The notes under the pieces were generated by a model, which did not search any database, was not told where the DNA came from, and saw only the letters and a program-made list of their open reading frames with translations. Both the position numbers and the translations under genes were made by a program. From positions 18,393,185 through 18,457,184 of the forward strand of contig CM070719.1 in the NCBI GenBank assembly GCA_036346275.1: a DNA stretch of 64,000 bases, given 5' to 3'. Source of the DNA: Otatea glauca. Taxonomy: Eukaryota; Streptophyta; Magnoliopsida; Poales; Poaceae. This document shows, piece after piece, positions 1 to 12,308 of the stretch (positions are counted from its first letter, which is position 1; each line of letters opens with the position of its first letter).

Positions 1-995
1 CCCGGCGCAGCCGAGGAGTGAACGCTCAAATCCTGTCGATGGATCTCTCTTCATGATGAGGGGAAGAGCGGCGCGGTGAGCCTTTAGCTCGGCGATTGTC
101 GTCACTATGTCGGGGTGGAGTTCGGCACGGCGAGTCCATAACTCGTCGATCGTCGTTGTTCCGACCCCTGTGATGACGGTCCCTATGGTCGTTATAATCG
201 TCGTACCTTCGATCGCTTCGCCGATCATAGCTGGTGCCGAAACGCTCGAAGTCGTCTCGGTGCCCACGTCGTTCTTCCTCTTCCCGCTCTTGCCTTCTGG
301 TGGTGATATCTTGGCGGAGGTCGCAGTTGAGGATGCGGCGTGCGTCTCCGACTGGTGGCGTGAGGCGCTGACTGCCGGTGTTCCGACTGGTTACAGTCCG
401 GCTACTAGCGACACGCGTGGCTGCGTGAGAGCGTGATTGCGCTTCCCCATCCGGCCTTCCTTGATTCTGCTGAATCACCGCCGCCGTCACCATGGCCTTG
501 ATCTGGGCCACGATCGGGGCTGCCGGGCTGTCTGACGCAATCATTGGATCTAACGTATCGAGTAGCGTCTTTGAGGCGACAACGTTCTGCTGCGGAGTAT
601 GGAAGACAACTTGGTCTCCCAATCTGGACTGCAGGATGTCTTCTCGGACATGGCGGCCGCGAGACCGAAGCGATTGTGCCTCCTTTCCCCTACGGGGGTG
701 GATGATCCTCCTCCGTAGCTTCCTGATCCTCTTGCTGACGTTGGAGATCGATCCTCTGCTCTTCTATGGCAAAGATGCCGCGAAGATCGTAGCAACTTCT
801 TGCGAAGCCTACTGGTTTGCCGGCTAAGGCAGAGTGACGTACCTGAGATGGGTCGGCCTGATTTTTACCAGGTTGGATCTGGTTCAAGTCTAGGCAGACC
901 ATCTCTCCGCGCTTATCCGCGACGAAGTCTAGGCTCCCGAAGCGGAAAGCCTGGCCGAAGACGAAGGTGGCGGTGATCCCACCGATCGTTGCCAT
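1..995 (-). pseudogene. Gypsy retrotransposon gag region, 5' part (broken, runs off window)
   Basis: Two minus-strand reading frames make up the 5' end of a Gypsy-type element. The first (690-995, 101 aa) starts MATIGGITATFVFGQAF and has the look of the short leader ORF that precedes gag in many grass Gypsy elements. The second (26-622, 198 aa) is Pro-, Arg- and Asp-rich: an alanine-rich helix (MIASDSPAAPIVAQIKAMV), then a DARRILN segment and a long RRD/DRR/HRD-rich tract typical of the basic N-terminal part of grass Gypsy gag. The two are in different frames, so at least one frameshift or stop lies near 620-690. The capsid core, zinc knuckle and pol would lie left of base 1 and are absent. 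Gag would coat element RNA in cytoplasmic particles. The superfamily call rests on remembered family character; no RT is visible to confirm it. Confidence 0.6.
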
Positions 996-1028
996 CGAGT
1001 CTATAGAAAAAGATTATAGTGCTCCAAC

Positions 1029-1341
1029 TGTCGACTTTTGTAGTCCCGTATTACTTTTGCCGAATTACTTTTACACTGGAAAATAGCATTTATGATGTCA
1101 CTGATGTCAGCACCGAATATGATTTTTGGCTAATTATTTTTCTAAAGAAAAATAGGATATATGACGTCACGCTGACGTCAGTGAACACGTGGCCCAATTA
1201 GGTGCTGACAGGTGGCATAATCACGGTGCGACATGTGTCACTGGTGTATGGACTCAGTCTACGGTCGACGCTAGTCCACAGTGGACTGGCTGCACTGTGC
1301 CCAAGCACCGGCTGACGGAAGCACACATGTGGCACCGTTGG
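1029..1341 (-). repeat. Gypsy LTR, inner part (3' portion on minus strand)
   Basis: This AT-rich block sits immediately upstream of the gag region on the minus strand. Read on the minus strand, a possible LTR end CGACA is followed by GTTGGAGCAC, where a primer-binding site would be expected. The LTR is cut at 1341 by the inserted Copia element and resumes at 12309. It contains two TGACGTCA palindromes (1162-1169 and 1173-1180) and CACGTGGC at 1186-1193, the same motif style as the other half. The exact inner boundary at 1029 is inferred. Confidence 0.5.
1337..1341. other. Target-site duplication GTTGG (left) of Copia element 1
   Basis: GTTGG directly precedes TGAAGGACC at 1342 and recurs at 12309-12313 directly after the right LTR end. 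The 5-bp length is standard for LTR retrotransposons. Confidence 0.9.
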
Positions 1342-2950
1342 TGAAGGACCGAAATGGCGAACAGAGGGGGGGTGAATGGTCGCAAATAAAAATTCCCCCA
1401 AAATACTCCAACAAAAACCTCGACAAGATCGCTCAAAAGGAATTGTGAAAAACCCGAAAAACTAGACAACTATGTGTACCCCAAGCTTGCATGGATAAGT
1501 ACCATAAAATATGTGGGGATTTTTGAGTCACAATCCTGATTGTCTAGTGTCCAAGATAAAGAGGAATCAATTCAAACTCTTGCTTTTAGAAAGGACATCA
1601 ATTCAAATCACAAAAGTCACTTTCAGAAAAGCAAAAGCAGAATTCCCAGAACTTGTCCTCAATTTGCACAGGAGGTTGGTGGGTTTCTGTAGCTCACAAA
1701 ATTTTGAGACTTTTCTCCTGTGAGCATCAGAGTCTTGAAGAACTCCACCAAATTTCTCCTCAAAAAGCCTTACAGAAAAACACGAAAAATCGAAGAACAC
1801 AGTCTGGTCAAGAACTTCGAGCAGAACGTTTGGGGCTCAGTTTTCACCTCATGGCGCCCAAACGGTACAACAAGTGAACTCCAAAATTTTTCTGCAAGCG
1901 GATATCAGAGTCCCGCACCTCCTCCAACAAGAATCACTTAAAAGGATTTTTCTATATTTTTACAAAAATCAAACACTGACTGCTGCGCGAAGAACAAGTT
2001 CAGAACAAAGTTGGAACTTGAAAGAAAAGATGTTCTCTACTCAATCCAAGAGTGCAAAGAGATGTAAAACCATATGAACACACTCAAAACATCCAAGAAC
2101 AGCAGCATTTAGAAGGAGGGGAGGCAAATCCAAATTACTTGAAAGTAAATTGCGGAATGTAATTGCGGAAAGTAAATGCTGAATTTAAATTATGTAAAGT
2201 AAAGACATAATGTAAATGCATAAAATAAATTCAGAGGTGGATGAATAAAACTTTCATTTCTGGAAGGAGAGGTTACAAAGCCTCACATTCATGTGGGCAA
2301 AGCTCAAATGAGCATCAAAACCTCAACACCTTCAAGGGAAGGAGGCTACCCCTCCACCCCTATTTATACTACTCTTGGGCCACCTACCACCCTTGGATGA
2401 GTCCCTCAACCCTAGAGCACTCATCTAAGGGCTAGGATTAACCCACACACACAGCCATGCAAGGGCTAACCCAAAACCCACACACATACCGGGTTTTCTT
2501 GCACGGTTTTCAAAGCATACTACCTAGACCCGCTAACCTATCAACTAGACCTCAATCCGACGATCCTCATTGATCCACGCGGCATCTAGCTAGCATCATC
2601 TCCTTTCCTTGTCTTCTTGACTTGCCCGGACTCCGTCTCCGATCATCTTCCGCGATCTCCCAACCGTCTGGACCTCCGCTCCTCGCCTAGTCCGGTCATC
2701 CTTCGCCTCACCATGACCTAGCACCGTCGTCCTGCAACCATCAAAAACAAGGAAACTCCTCACATAGCAATGCCCACAAAGATGTGCAATAAACCATGCA
2801 ACTCACCACTACCGTGTCCATACGGCCGGTACAACTCAAATTGCTTCATTTTGAAAATCAATCCAAATCAAACTCAAACTTGAGCACACCTTGCTCAAAT
2901 AAAGTCAAATACTCATCACAAACATGGATGGACCTCCACATGGTCCTTCA
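1342..2950 (-). repeat. 3' LTR of Copia element 1
   Basis: This 1609-bp LTR starts TGAAGGACC and ends GGTCCTTCA. It matches 10706-12308 almost base for base; the differences I noticed are scattered substitutions and one-base indels. A TATA-like AGTATAAATA lies at 2361-2370 on the minus strand. Short open frames here are not genes: the same frames recur in the other LTR. Confidence 0.92.
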
Positions 2951-2966
2951 ATCTCCCCTTGATGAG
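2951..2966 (-). promoter_or_regulatory. Polypurine tract of Copia element 1
   Basis: Read on the minus strand, a purine-rich AAGGGGAGAT abuts the 3' LTR at 2950. This is the normal position of the plus-strand DNA primer in reverse transcription and confirms the minus orientation. Confidence 0.75.
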
Positions 2967-4800
2967 TATATTGACAAACCACACAAAAGGCATAAATTTG
3001 AGTTTGAAGAAAATGAAGAAGAAAGCAATTTTTAGTTGCAAAGTCAAACTTGGTCCAAAGATAGAAATTAAATTAAACCATGACCAAGTTGACGAAGAGG
3101 AATTCAGATTTTAGAGTTAAATTTAAGAAAGAGCAAGTTTTCAACAAAAACTCTAAAATCCAACTAAACATGTCAAATGTGATTATGAGATTATGATCCA
3201 ACAGAAGTAGTAGCATAGTTTTACAAAGATCATAATAACCAAATAAGCATTCACATTTTTATCTTTTTAGTGATGCCTTTTCTACGTTATCTCCCCCTTT
3301 TGGCAATATAGGCATCAATTTTTTTTATGTATGCATGAAATGCAATCGAAAAAGCTTTGAGGATTATCCAATTGATCAAAATGGAAGGATATTACACCAA
3401 GCTTGTCAATTTCGAAGATGACTAAACTAAGACATGTCCAAGTGCAAATACGAGCTTAGTTTTGAATATTTCATTTTAGCAAGATTTGACAAGTGCAACA
3501 CTTAGCTTTAGTTTCAAAAATAGAAGAATAGCCACTCTAAGGATCAAAAGGAAAACCTAGAGTTCAACCTACTCAACACGTTGGGGAATCTAGAAGAGCA
3601 TACAAGGTCCTTCGGGCTCATTTATCACTTAATGCAAATTTTGATTTATCATCATACAAGACATAGCGGGGTGCAAATGTTTGACATTATTTGCATTCTT
3701 TACCCACATATGTCTTTGTTTTTAATTTATTTGCATTTTCTTTTGACAACCAATTGACTCAAGCCGTATCGACCATCTCAAGATGAGCTCTTAAGAGGAT
3801 GGTCTAGGTCAAACACGATGTATTCCAAGTTCATCCCAAGTGCAATGGGAAGCGGTCTTGTGAATACAAGGTGTTGAGTCGTATGTGCACAAGAAGAGTC
3901 AATTTTGTTTAATTTTCATTTTTAGCACAACGATTCATGAGCAATTGAAGGACTCTGCATGGATCAAACTAGTTTCACCCAAGTTGCTATAGGGACTCTA
4001 GAGAACTCCTAAATTTCTCAAATTATGGCACAAACCTCTAGAGAAGAAACCTAGCAAGTAAAAGCAACAAGTTTCATCAAGTTTTTCATTTAAGGCTTAT
4101 TTCATTTTTAAGCTTAGCAAGTTAAATGAACTTGGACATACCTAAGCTAGTGATTTTCTTCAAATGATGTAGCATGGTGTATAGCATGAAGAAGAAATCA
4201 ATTGCATAATAGACAAAGCTCATAAAGCAGAAAATGCAGTCTAAATGCAATGCATGAACAGATTCCCAAACTCCCCTCAACAAATGAATCAATTTTAAGC
4301 TCAAATCTGGTTAAAGTTGAGTTATTATCAAGATTAGGCATAAAGAAAACCCAATGAACTCAATAATAACCAAAAAAACAGAATGAGGAGAAGAAGTCGA
4401 GAAACCGCAAAACTGGATGGCTATAGAGCATAGAAAAGATAGAAGAGACTCACTACGGCTCGGACTCGCTCTTATCTTCCCAAAGGTGACATAGGAAGTC
4501 GACTCTAGATCCCAACTAAGGAGTGCACATGCACTGTCTACCTGGAGGCCCAATACCGCTAGACTTATAAGGCGTGAGGAACTCAACCTAGAGAGAAGAG
4601 AGAACACTAATCACGCATGATAGCAACCTAAAGCACAAGATAAGAGGTCAATGCAAGGCATGCCGAAGTCTAAGTGAGTGAACTCAACTCAAGAAAACAA
4701 GCCCAAAGTCATCCGGAAGAAACACAAAGAAAAGAAAAGTGGAAGAAAACATATAATACATAATATACAAACCAGCTCCCCTCACGAAAGGCCGTAAGGG
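2967..4800 (-). other. Copia element 1 spacer between pol and 3' LTR (no gene seen)
   Basis: About 1.8 kb of AT-rich sequence between the RNase H end and the polypurine tract. The longest minus-strand frame (4311-4607, 98 aa) is hydrophobic and serine-rich, with no recognisable domain. Some Sireviruses carry an envelope-like ORF in this place; nothing convincing of that kind is present here. Confidence 0.6.
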
Positions 4801-5411
4801 CTCACGACTCAAGCTCACTCCTCAAGGCAACAAATGCTGAGCTATCCAAAGGCTTGGTGAAAATATCGGCTAATCAAGGTCACTCTCTCGAATCAAGCGC
4901 GATATCTCCCTTCTCCACATGGTCTCTAAGGAAGTGATATCTAATATCAATGTGCTTGGTCCGGAATGTTGCAATGGGTTTTTAGCAATGCAAATAGTGA
5001 AGTGTTGTCACAGAAAAGTGGCACACTCTCTATCTCTAACCCATAGTCCCGTAAGGTCGATCTCATCCAGAGCACCTGGCTACAACAACTAGCTGCAGCA
5101 ACATACTCGGCCTCAGCGGTGGACTGTGCAACTCCGGACTGCTTCCTAGATGACCAAGAAACAAGAGAAGTGCCAATGAATTGGCAAGTGCCAGAAGTGC
5201 TCTTCCTATCTATCCTCTGACCCGACAAAGTCGGCATCGGAAAAGGCTCTAAGAGATAGACAAGAAGACGAAGAGTACCAAATACCATAATCAGTGGTAG
5301 CACGAAGGTACCTGAAGATGCGCTTGACCGCCTGGCGGTGAGAGGCGCGAGGAGAAGCTTGAAATCGAGCGCACAGACACACAACAAAATGTATGTCCGG
5401 CCTCGAAGCAA
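4800..5411 (-). pseudogene. Copia element 1 RNase H domain (broken)
   Basis: The minus frame contains RKSTSGTCQFIGTSLVSWSS followed by KQSGVAQSTAEAEYVAAASC and LFCDNTS, the conserved block of Copia RNase H (acidic residues in STAEAEY and CDNTS). This domain degrades the RNA strand during reverse transcription. It overlaps the RT frame in another phase at 5206-5411, so a frameshift separates them. After CDNTS the usual continuation is disrupted. Confidence 0.85.
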
Positions 5412-6311
5412 TGAGGTACAAGAGGGAGCCGATCATGCTCCGAAACTCCTTTTGATCAGCAGGCTCACCATCCTCATCGGGCTCGAGGACAGCAGTGGTG
5501 GCCATAGGAGTCATCACCGGCTTCCCATCAGACATGTCGAAACACCTCAGGAGGTCACGGGTATATTTGCCTTGATGCAAGAAAGTACCCTCCCGAGTCT
5601 GCTTGATTTGGAAGCCAAGAAAGTAGCTCAACTCGCCCATCATACTCATCTCAAACTCTGTGCTCATCACCTCAGAAAACTGAGACACAAGCGAATGAGA
5701 TGAGCCACCAAAAATTATATCATCCACATAAATCGGACAAGAAGAAAATGAGACTCATGGTGTCGATGAGCGAGTTTTGTCTACTATGCCCATTTTGAAG
5801 TCATGGTGAGAAGATAAGACTTGAGCCTCTCATACCATGCTCTGGGGCTGCTTGAGTCCATACAAAGCTTTGGAGAGCTTGTATACATGACTCGAAACTT
5901 GGGGTTCTCGAATCTCGGAGGTTGTTTGACATAAACCTCTTCCTCAATATAGCCATTGAGGAATGCACTCTTGACATCCATTTGATAGAGCTTGAAGCCA
6001 CGGGATGCAGAGAATGCAAGCGGGATCCTAATAGCCTCTAGTCTAGCTACGGGGCAAAGGTCTCCTCAAAGTCAAGACCCTCAACTTTGAGAAAGCCCCT
6101 GCAACTAGCCTAGCCTTGTTGCGAATGACAACCCCATCCTCACTCTGCTTGTTTTGAACACCCACTTGGTCCCAATGACATTATGACCAGATGGGGCTCG
6201 ACAAGCGCCATACCTTGTTCCTCTCAAAGTTCTCAAGTTCCTCATGCATAGCATTAATCCACGATTCATCGGATAATGCATGAGAAACATCTTTCGGCTC
6301 AAAGGAGGCAA
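5206..6311 (-). pseudogene. Copia element 1 reverse transcriptase (frameshifted)
   Basis: RT domain pieces lie on the minus strand in several frames: a segment with GTKWVFKT near 6105-6311, DVKSAFLNGYIEEEVYVKQP (5784-5981) and the YVDD-type active site followed by IIFGGSS at about 5727, then FEMSMMGELSYFLGFQIKQT. These are the ordered Copia RVT_2 motifs. At least three frameshifts separate them, so no single protein is made. The domain would copy element RNA into DNA in the virus-like particle. Confidence 0.88.
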
Positions 6312-6661
6312 CGAAGGCAGAGTGGAGGCAGAATCGACAAACCTGATTTTGAGCGAGTGGCGCTCAAGCAGATCACCAATGATCCGATCGGTGGATGAGC
6401 TTCTGGATATGACGGGAGGACCGAGGTAGTGGCCTCTACCTCATGCATGTAAGAGGTAGGAGCAGAGCCACTCACCAAGGAGAGTCGGAAGGCAAGGGTG
6501 GTCACTCGAGGTGCGTAAATGGAAACAGGAGGCACCTCGGTATAGAGGCTGGATCGGTGGAACACCATCATCTCCATCATCCTCATCTTCTACAAAGATG
6601 GTCTCGGAGGGATAAGAAGAGCTCAAACATCGGTCTAGCTCTGGGCTAGCCTCATCAAAGG

Positions 6662-7458
6662 TCACATCACGGTCTCTATGATCCTATGCGCATCAACACT
6701 CCGCACCCTATAGCTACGAGAAGAAGTCGAGTAACCTAGAAAGATACCATCGGAAGAGCGAGACTCAAACTTATCTAGGTTACGGACTTCAAGATAAAAC
6801 ACTTGCAACCAAAAACGCAAAATGAGACACACCGGGCTTTCGCCCATACCTCAACTCATAAGAAGTGCGATGCAAATGTGCTCTCAAAAACACGCGATTA
6901 GAAACATGGCAAGCGGAGCTATAGCCTCACCCAAAACTTCCTAGAGTCTCAGACTCGTCTAGCATCGTCACGCCATCTCAACCAGGTCATGTTCTTCCTT
7001 TCCACTACGCCATTATCTTTGAGGAGCGTAGGGAGAAGAGAACCGATGCTCTAAACCAGACTCCACACAAAACTCTCAAAGTAGGAATTCTTGAACTCCG
7101 TGCCATTATCACTGCGTATAGCTCGTAATGCACACAGGAGCTCAATAGACAACCTCTTGATCAAACCCTGAAGTGAGAAAAGTCTCATCCTTCGAGGCCA
7201 TGAAGAATACCCAAGAGTATCTAGAAAAATCATCAACGATGACAAGAACATACCACTTCCTCTCCGCCGATCGCACTCTATTTGGACCAACAAAGTCCAT
7301 ATGTAAAAGCTGTCTGGTGCATCACCATCACTACGGTGGATCGGAGGATGAGAAGCGAGAACCATCTTGCCATGTCGGCAAGGAGAGCAAACTAAGTCTT
7401 TGACCATCTTGAGTTTGGGCAAACCCCAAATGAGATCATGGTCGCTAACTCGGGTCAA
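6662..7458 (-). pseudogene. Copia element 1 GAG-pre-integrase and integrase (frameshifted)
   Basis: 7051-7458 contains LPKLKMVKDLVCSPCRHGKM, the pre-integrase zinc-binding region, and ends with AIRSDNGTEFKNSYFE, the second catalytic Asp block of the integrase core. 6662-6847 carries KFESRSSDGIFLGYSTSSRS, the C-terminal SDGIFLGY block. The core between is broken by frame changes. Integrase upstream of RT is diagnostic of Copia. Confidence 0.85.
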
Positions 7459-8718
7459 ATGATCAAAACCAATGTGACCAAGTCTCCTATGCGGAAGGAG
7501 AGATCACGGGACTCGAAGCAATCAAACATCGAAGAGAGTCTCGGAAGAAGCGTAAAAATCAGCACGAAAGACTCTCCCAAATCTAGAAATCCATAAACTA
7601 ACCCTCCCGATGAATCAAGGATTCTCGGGCATTACTCTTGAAGCTTACCTCGAAAGAGTCATCGATAAGTTGAGAAACAGAGAGCGGATTGTATTGCGCT
7701 TACTTACTAAGGCAACATCTTTAAGAATGAAATTTTGGTTAATGCGGATGGTACCTTTAGCAATGACTCTACTCAAGATGCATCCCCAAAAGTGATTAAC
7801 TCATCACCGGGGCTCGGACTAGGAAGAGAACCAACGAGAATCTCCGGTCATATGACGAGAACAACCGAGTCAACAATCCAAACATCGCCCTTCCCCATCC
7901 GATTTAACCCGATCAAGACACAAGAGAGAAAGATGACTCGATCTCGGGATAGAGTGAAGACTTAGGAACCCAATCTTGAACCATACGACACCTCGTGAGT
8001 ACCGACCATGAAGAAGATCGACTCGAGTGTCTCTCCGACGCTCAACTCTCACACGATCGGAGCAACTCGTAGATAATCTAGAGTCAAAGCTGGTTGGCAC
8101 GCCGTGGTGCAAAAGCCGACCATCCCGAAGAAGGTGCTGGATCTCCTACCGAAAACACCTCACGCCACCGATATCTACCTCGATGGGAAAACGAGGAATA
8201 TCAAGAGGACGGCGGAAAGATCGACTACGAACAGCTCGGGACTAAAACTCAAGAACTAGCATGAAAACCAAGTCACGGGCGCCCAAAAACAGCGACTCTC
8301 TAACTTGTCTAGAAGCGGTGTGTGTCTTAGGAGCACTCAAAGTGCGGGATGACCACGAATACCCTAAGAGCAACAACACGCTCACACCGAGTGATCTTGG
8401 CGCGCTGAAGCGTAAATCTACTAGGTGACCATCCTTCTTACGGAAGGTGCATGTGTACTTCGCCTTGCTAGAGGCGTAGCAATAGGAGTAACACCCTTCA
8501 GGTCAAGTCCTATGGACAACCCAGTGAGACCTAAACACGGTGGTACTCACTCAGGAGCTACCACAATCTCACCACTCTTGGAGCCGCACTATGGTGGGAG
8601 GATGCGCCTGGCGTGCTCAAGGGATCAAATCCTAGACCTTGATTGAATCTACTAATCTTGGATTGGTCTAGAATAAGATTGAGCTTCTTCTTGCCTCCAA
8701 CAAACTTCTCTAGAGTGC
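7459..8718 (-). pseudogene. Copia element 1 protease/linker region (degraded)
   Basis: This stretch lies between the gag extension and integrase, where protease should be. No frame longer than about 80 aa exists and I cannot point to a DSG/DTG active site with confidence. It is annotated by position only. Confidence 0.4.
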
Positions 8719-9334
8719 TCATAAGATACTGGCAATCTCGGAAGAAAGAAGCATAAGAAGAACAGGGGGAAGGAGAGGAAGAAGAACCGGAAAGATGAGC
8801 TCTCTCAAGACGTGCATTTTCTCCTCAAAGACGGCCGCCTCAATCTTGAGGGCCTTACAAGAAACGCAAGGAGCATCTCTAATTCTATGGGCTTGGTCTT
8901 CTAATTTCTTCCTAAGCTCGACATGGATTTTATCCAAGTCCCCACAATCTCGATTACATCGCAAGCAATATTTTTGTGACTTATCTAGTAAGTCCTTAGC
9001 AAGTTTAGCACACTTGACATTCAGTGGTTTCATTGTCAAGTTTTAATTGCTTACACCCTCACATGAGTACCGGGTCCTTAGAAGCATGTGATTCAAGTTC
9101 ATTGTTTCTAGCGAAAGCTTCCTAAGGTGTTCGCTCATGGCATCAATTTGGCAAGCAATTTAGGGCAATTAGAGTATGATGGAGTGGAGTGAGCATGAAG
9201 AAAACTAGCCTCAACAGAATAGCATCAACAGAACTAGTGCTAGCATTCTTCAACCTAAGACCATCAAGTTCAACAAGCACACTATCATGTATGGTCCTTA
9301 GGTTCTCCAACTCCACAAGAATAGCATCACACAA
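8719..9334 (-). pseudogene. Copia element 1 gag extension, cysteine-rich and coiled-coil (broken)
   Basis: The minus-strand frame 8719-9039 reads KCAKLAKDLLDKSQKYCLRC, then a charged heptad-like stretch (HVELRKKLEDQAHRI) and CVSCKALKIEAAVFEEK. Paired CxxC motifs between coiled-coil segments are typical of the C-terminal gag extension in large grass Copia elements. 9143-9334 continues the leucine-rich coil in another frame (LENLRTIHDSVLVELDGL). The likely role is particle assembly; function is inferred from family habit. Confidence 0.65.
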
Positions 9335-9499
9335 AGAGCAATCATCGGTGACTCGGGAGGAGAAGATCTATGTGAAGCTAACTCCGAGTCAAGGTACCTA
9401 CTTCCTTCTCAAGCTCCGTACACCTAGCTCTAGCTCTAGCATGAAATTTTCCTAATTTGCGTAAAGCTTCGTTGAGTGGTCATAGGAGGGTACCTCGTC

Positions 9500-10650
9500 C
9501 GAGTCATTTGAGAGCTCGGAGTCGCCGATGTCGTTGGTGTCGGCCATGAAGCACATGCCGAGAAGTCGTCGCCGCCTTTCTTCTCTTGCGGATCATCCTC
9601 GCCTCGTCGCTCCATGTCTCCGTGTCGGAGAGGTTGATGTCGTCAAGCGCGGCAAGGACGCGGTGGAAGAGCTTCTTGTTCTTGGAGAAGTTGCGGTACT
9701 TCTTCTCGTGCGCGCGGTTCACGAACCGGAGGCTTCTTGTTGCGGTTCTTGTCGGTGTAGTCGTTCTTGCCCGAACCGCCAACGTCATTCTTGCCCTTCT
9801 CCGGCTTGGGACAGTTCGCGAATGTGGTTGGGGCCACCACACTCAAGCGGTGATCATGCCACCTCTCTTCCTCTCTCTCACCCTCTTGTATGCATGAGAA
9901 AACTTGCGGCGAGAAGAGCAAGCTCATTTTCCGAAATTTTTCCAGCTTGGTCATCGCTTAGCTCGCAAAGGGCGGAAAGAGAGAAACCAATAGAAGGATC
10001 AGAAGAAGAAGATCCAATGGGATCGGTGACCAAAGCCATCGACTGAGATTTCGTCTTCCGAGAGACGACATCGATCTCATGAGTCTTGAGGCGGAATAAA
10101 GCCCGTCAAGAGTCGAGTCGATAAGTCGGTGGTGTCCTTGATGGTGGTCACCTTCATCTCCCAAACCCAAGGTCGAGTGCGGTCAAGAAATGCCGAGCAT
10201 TGTCCGAGTCGGGGTATATGCAACCAACTGCTCGGAGGTCGCTCAAAATCTTTGTAAACCGACCAAAACACTCGTCGAGACTCTCACCAAGCGTTGATCA
10301 AACTTGTTGTACTCGCGCTTGAACTGAGTCTGCCTCACGCCTTGATTTGAGTAGAGCCCTCATGGTAAGCATCGAGGGTTACCCAAATCTCGTGAGCGGA
10401 GCGAATGTGAAAATCCTATCATACTCACATGCGCTAAGACCTCAGTATGAGAATGTTCCTTGCCTTAGCATTCGCCTCAACGTCAACCATATTGATGGCC
10501 GTGACATTTTCATCGCCAGAACCTCATACGGAGTTTCACCTTCCGCCATATCGTAGCCCCAGCGTGATGTATGACTCCATCCGGACTTCCAAAAGGAAAA
10601 TCAACTCCATTAAAGATTGGAGGCTTGGTGGAATATTTGTCCGTCGCCAT
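9500..10650 (-). pseudogene. Copia element 1 gag (frameshifted)
   Basis: Gag begins at the ATG complementary to 10648-10650 with MATDKYSTKPPIFNGVDFPF, the usual Copia gag opening in which the element binds a 'KPPxFNGxxFxxWK' block. Further pieces follow in shifting frames: KNKKLFHRVLAALDDINLSD near 9700 and a CCHC-like knuckle near 9815-9835 whose residues are split over two frames (a one-base shift falls inside the knuckle). The start is chosen because it lies 41 bp inside the primer-binding site. Gag would form the particle shell and bind RNA. Confidence 0.8.
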
Positions 10651-10690
10651 GGCTCTTGAGACCGGTCAAGATCTATGGAAGAGCAAAACT

Positions 10691-10703
10691 GGCTCTGATA
10701 CCA
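10691..10703 (-). promoter_or_regulatory. Primer-binding site (initiator tRNA-Met type)
   Basis: On the minus strand TGGTATCAGAGCC follows the 5' LTR with a two-base gap. It is the common plant Copia primer site for the 3' end of initiator tRNA-Met and fixes the orientation of element 1. Confidence 0.92.
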
Positions 10704-10705
10704 AT

Positions 10706-12308
10706 TGAAGGACCGAAATGGCGAACAGAGGGGGGGTGAATGGTCGCAAATAAAAATTCCCCCAAAATACTCCAACAAAAACCTCGACAAGATCGCTCAA
10801 AAGGAATTGTGAAAAACCCGAAAAACTAGACAACTATGTGTACCCCAAGCTTGCATGGATAAGTACCATAAAATATGTGGGGATTTTGAGTCACAATCCT
10901 GGTTGTCTAGTGTCCAAGATAAAGAGGAATCAGTTCAAACTCTTGCTTTTAGAAAGGACATCAATTCAAATCACAAAAGTCACTTTCAGAAAAGCAAAAG
11001 CAGAATTTCCAGAACTTGTCCTCAATTTGCACAGGAGGTTGGTGGGTTTCTGTAGCTCACAAAATTTTGAGACTTTTTCTCCTGTGAGCATCAGAGTCTT
11101 GAATAACTCCACCAAATTTCTCCTCAAAAGCCTTACAGAAAAACACGAAAAATCGAAGAACACAGTCTGGTCAAGAACTTCGAGCAGAACGTTTGGGGCT
11201 CAGTTTTCACCTCATGGCGCCCAAACGGTACAACAAGTGAACTCCAAAATTTTTCTGCAAGCGGATATCAGAGTCCCGCACCTCCTCCAAGAAGAATCAC
11301 TCAAAAGGATTTTCTATATTTTTACAAAAATCAAACACTGACTGCTGCGCGAAGAACAAGTTCAGAACAAAGTTGGAACTTGAAAGAAAAGATGTTCTCT
11401 ACTCAATCCAAGAGTGCAAAAGAGATGTAAAACCATATGAACACACTCAAAACATCCAAGAACAGCAGCATTTAGAAGGAGGAGGCAAATCCAAATTACT
11501 TGAAAGTAAATTGCGGGAATGTAATTGCGGAAAGTAAATGCTGAATTTAAATTGCGTAAAGTAAATACATAATGTAAATGCATAAAATAAATTCAGAGGT
11601 GGATGAATAAAACTTTCATTTCTGGAAGGGAGGTTACAAAGCCTCACATTCATGTGGGCAAAGCTCAAATGAGCATCAAAACCTCAACACCTTCAAGGGA
11701 AGGAGGCTACCCTCCACCCCTATTTATACTACTCTTGGGCCACCTACCACCCTTGGATGAGTCCTCAACCCTAGAGCACTCATCTAAGGGCTAGGATTAA
11801 CCCACACACACAGCCATGCAAGGGCTAACCCAAAACCCACACACATACCGGGTTTTCTTGCAGTTTTCAAAGCATACTACCTAGACCCGCTAACCTATCA
11901 ACTAGACCTCAATCCGACGATCCTCATTGATCCACGCGCATCTAGCTAGCATCATCTCCTTTCCTTGTCTTCTTGACTTGCCCGGACTCCGTCTCCGATC
12001 ATCTTCCGCGATCTCCCAACCGTCTGGACCTCCGCGCTCCTCGCCTAGTCCAGTCATCCTTCGCCTCACCATGACCTAGCACCGTCGTCCTGCAACCATC
12101 AAAAACAAGGAAACTCCTCACATAGCAATGCCCACAAAGATGTGCAATAAACCATGCAACTCACCACTACCGTGTCCATACGGCCGGTACAACTCAAATT
12201 GCTTCATTTTGAAAATCAATCCAAATCAAACTCAAACTTGAGCACACCTTGCTCAAATAAAGTCAAATACTCATCACAAACATGGATGGACCTCCACATG
12301 GTCCTTCA
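10706..12308 (-). repeat. 5' LTR of Copia element 1
   Basis: This 1603-bp LTR is bounded by TGAAGGACC and GGTCCTTCA and adjoins the primer-binding site. It matches the left LTR nearly perfectly. The TATA-like AGTATAAATA at 11721-11730 (minus) is the likely promoter for element RNA. Confidence 0.92.

Larger units (their letters stand above)
1342..12308 (-). mobile_element. Full-length Copia LTR retrotransposon (element 1), minus strand
   Basis: A complete element of about 10.97 kb with two nearly identical LTRs of about 1.6 kb, each bounded by TGAAGGACC and GGTCCTTCA. It has a primer-binding site matching initiator tRNA-Met next to the right LTR and a purine tract next to the left LTR, and is flanked by GTTGG. 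Order on the minus strand is 5' LTR, gag, cysteine-rich/coiled-coil segment, integrase, reverse transcriptase, RNase H, a long noncoding stretch, 3' LTR. Integrase before RT defines Copia. Large LTRs, the coiled-coil gag extension and the long 3' spacer are compatible with the Sirevirus lineage, but that is inference. The coding region is riddled with frameshifts although the LTRs are alike, so the copy looks recent yet non-autonomous. It lies inside the LTR of the Gypsy element. Confidence 0.93.

Noticed and set aside
107..827. Plus-strand open frames over the gag region
   Set aside because: They are antisense to the Gypsy gag, which has recognisable composition; the plus frames have none.
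1198..2435. Short open frames in the left LTR and their copies at 10838-11794
   Set aside because: The same frames occur in both LTRs and encode nothing recognisable; LTRs are noncoding.
4311..4607. Hydrophobic 98-aa frame as an envelope-like gene of Copia element 1
   Set aside because: Too short, single hydrophobic stretch, no signal peptide or coiled coil arrangement that I could defend.
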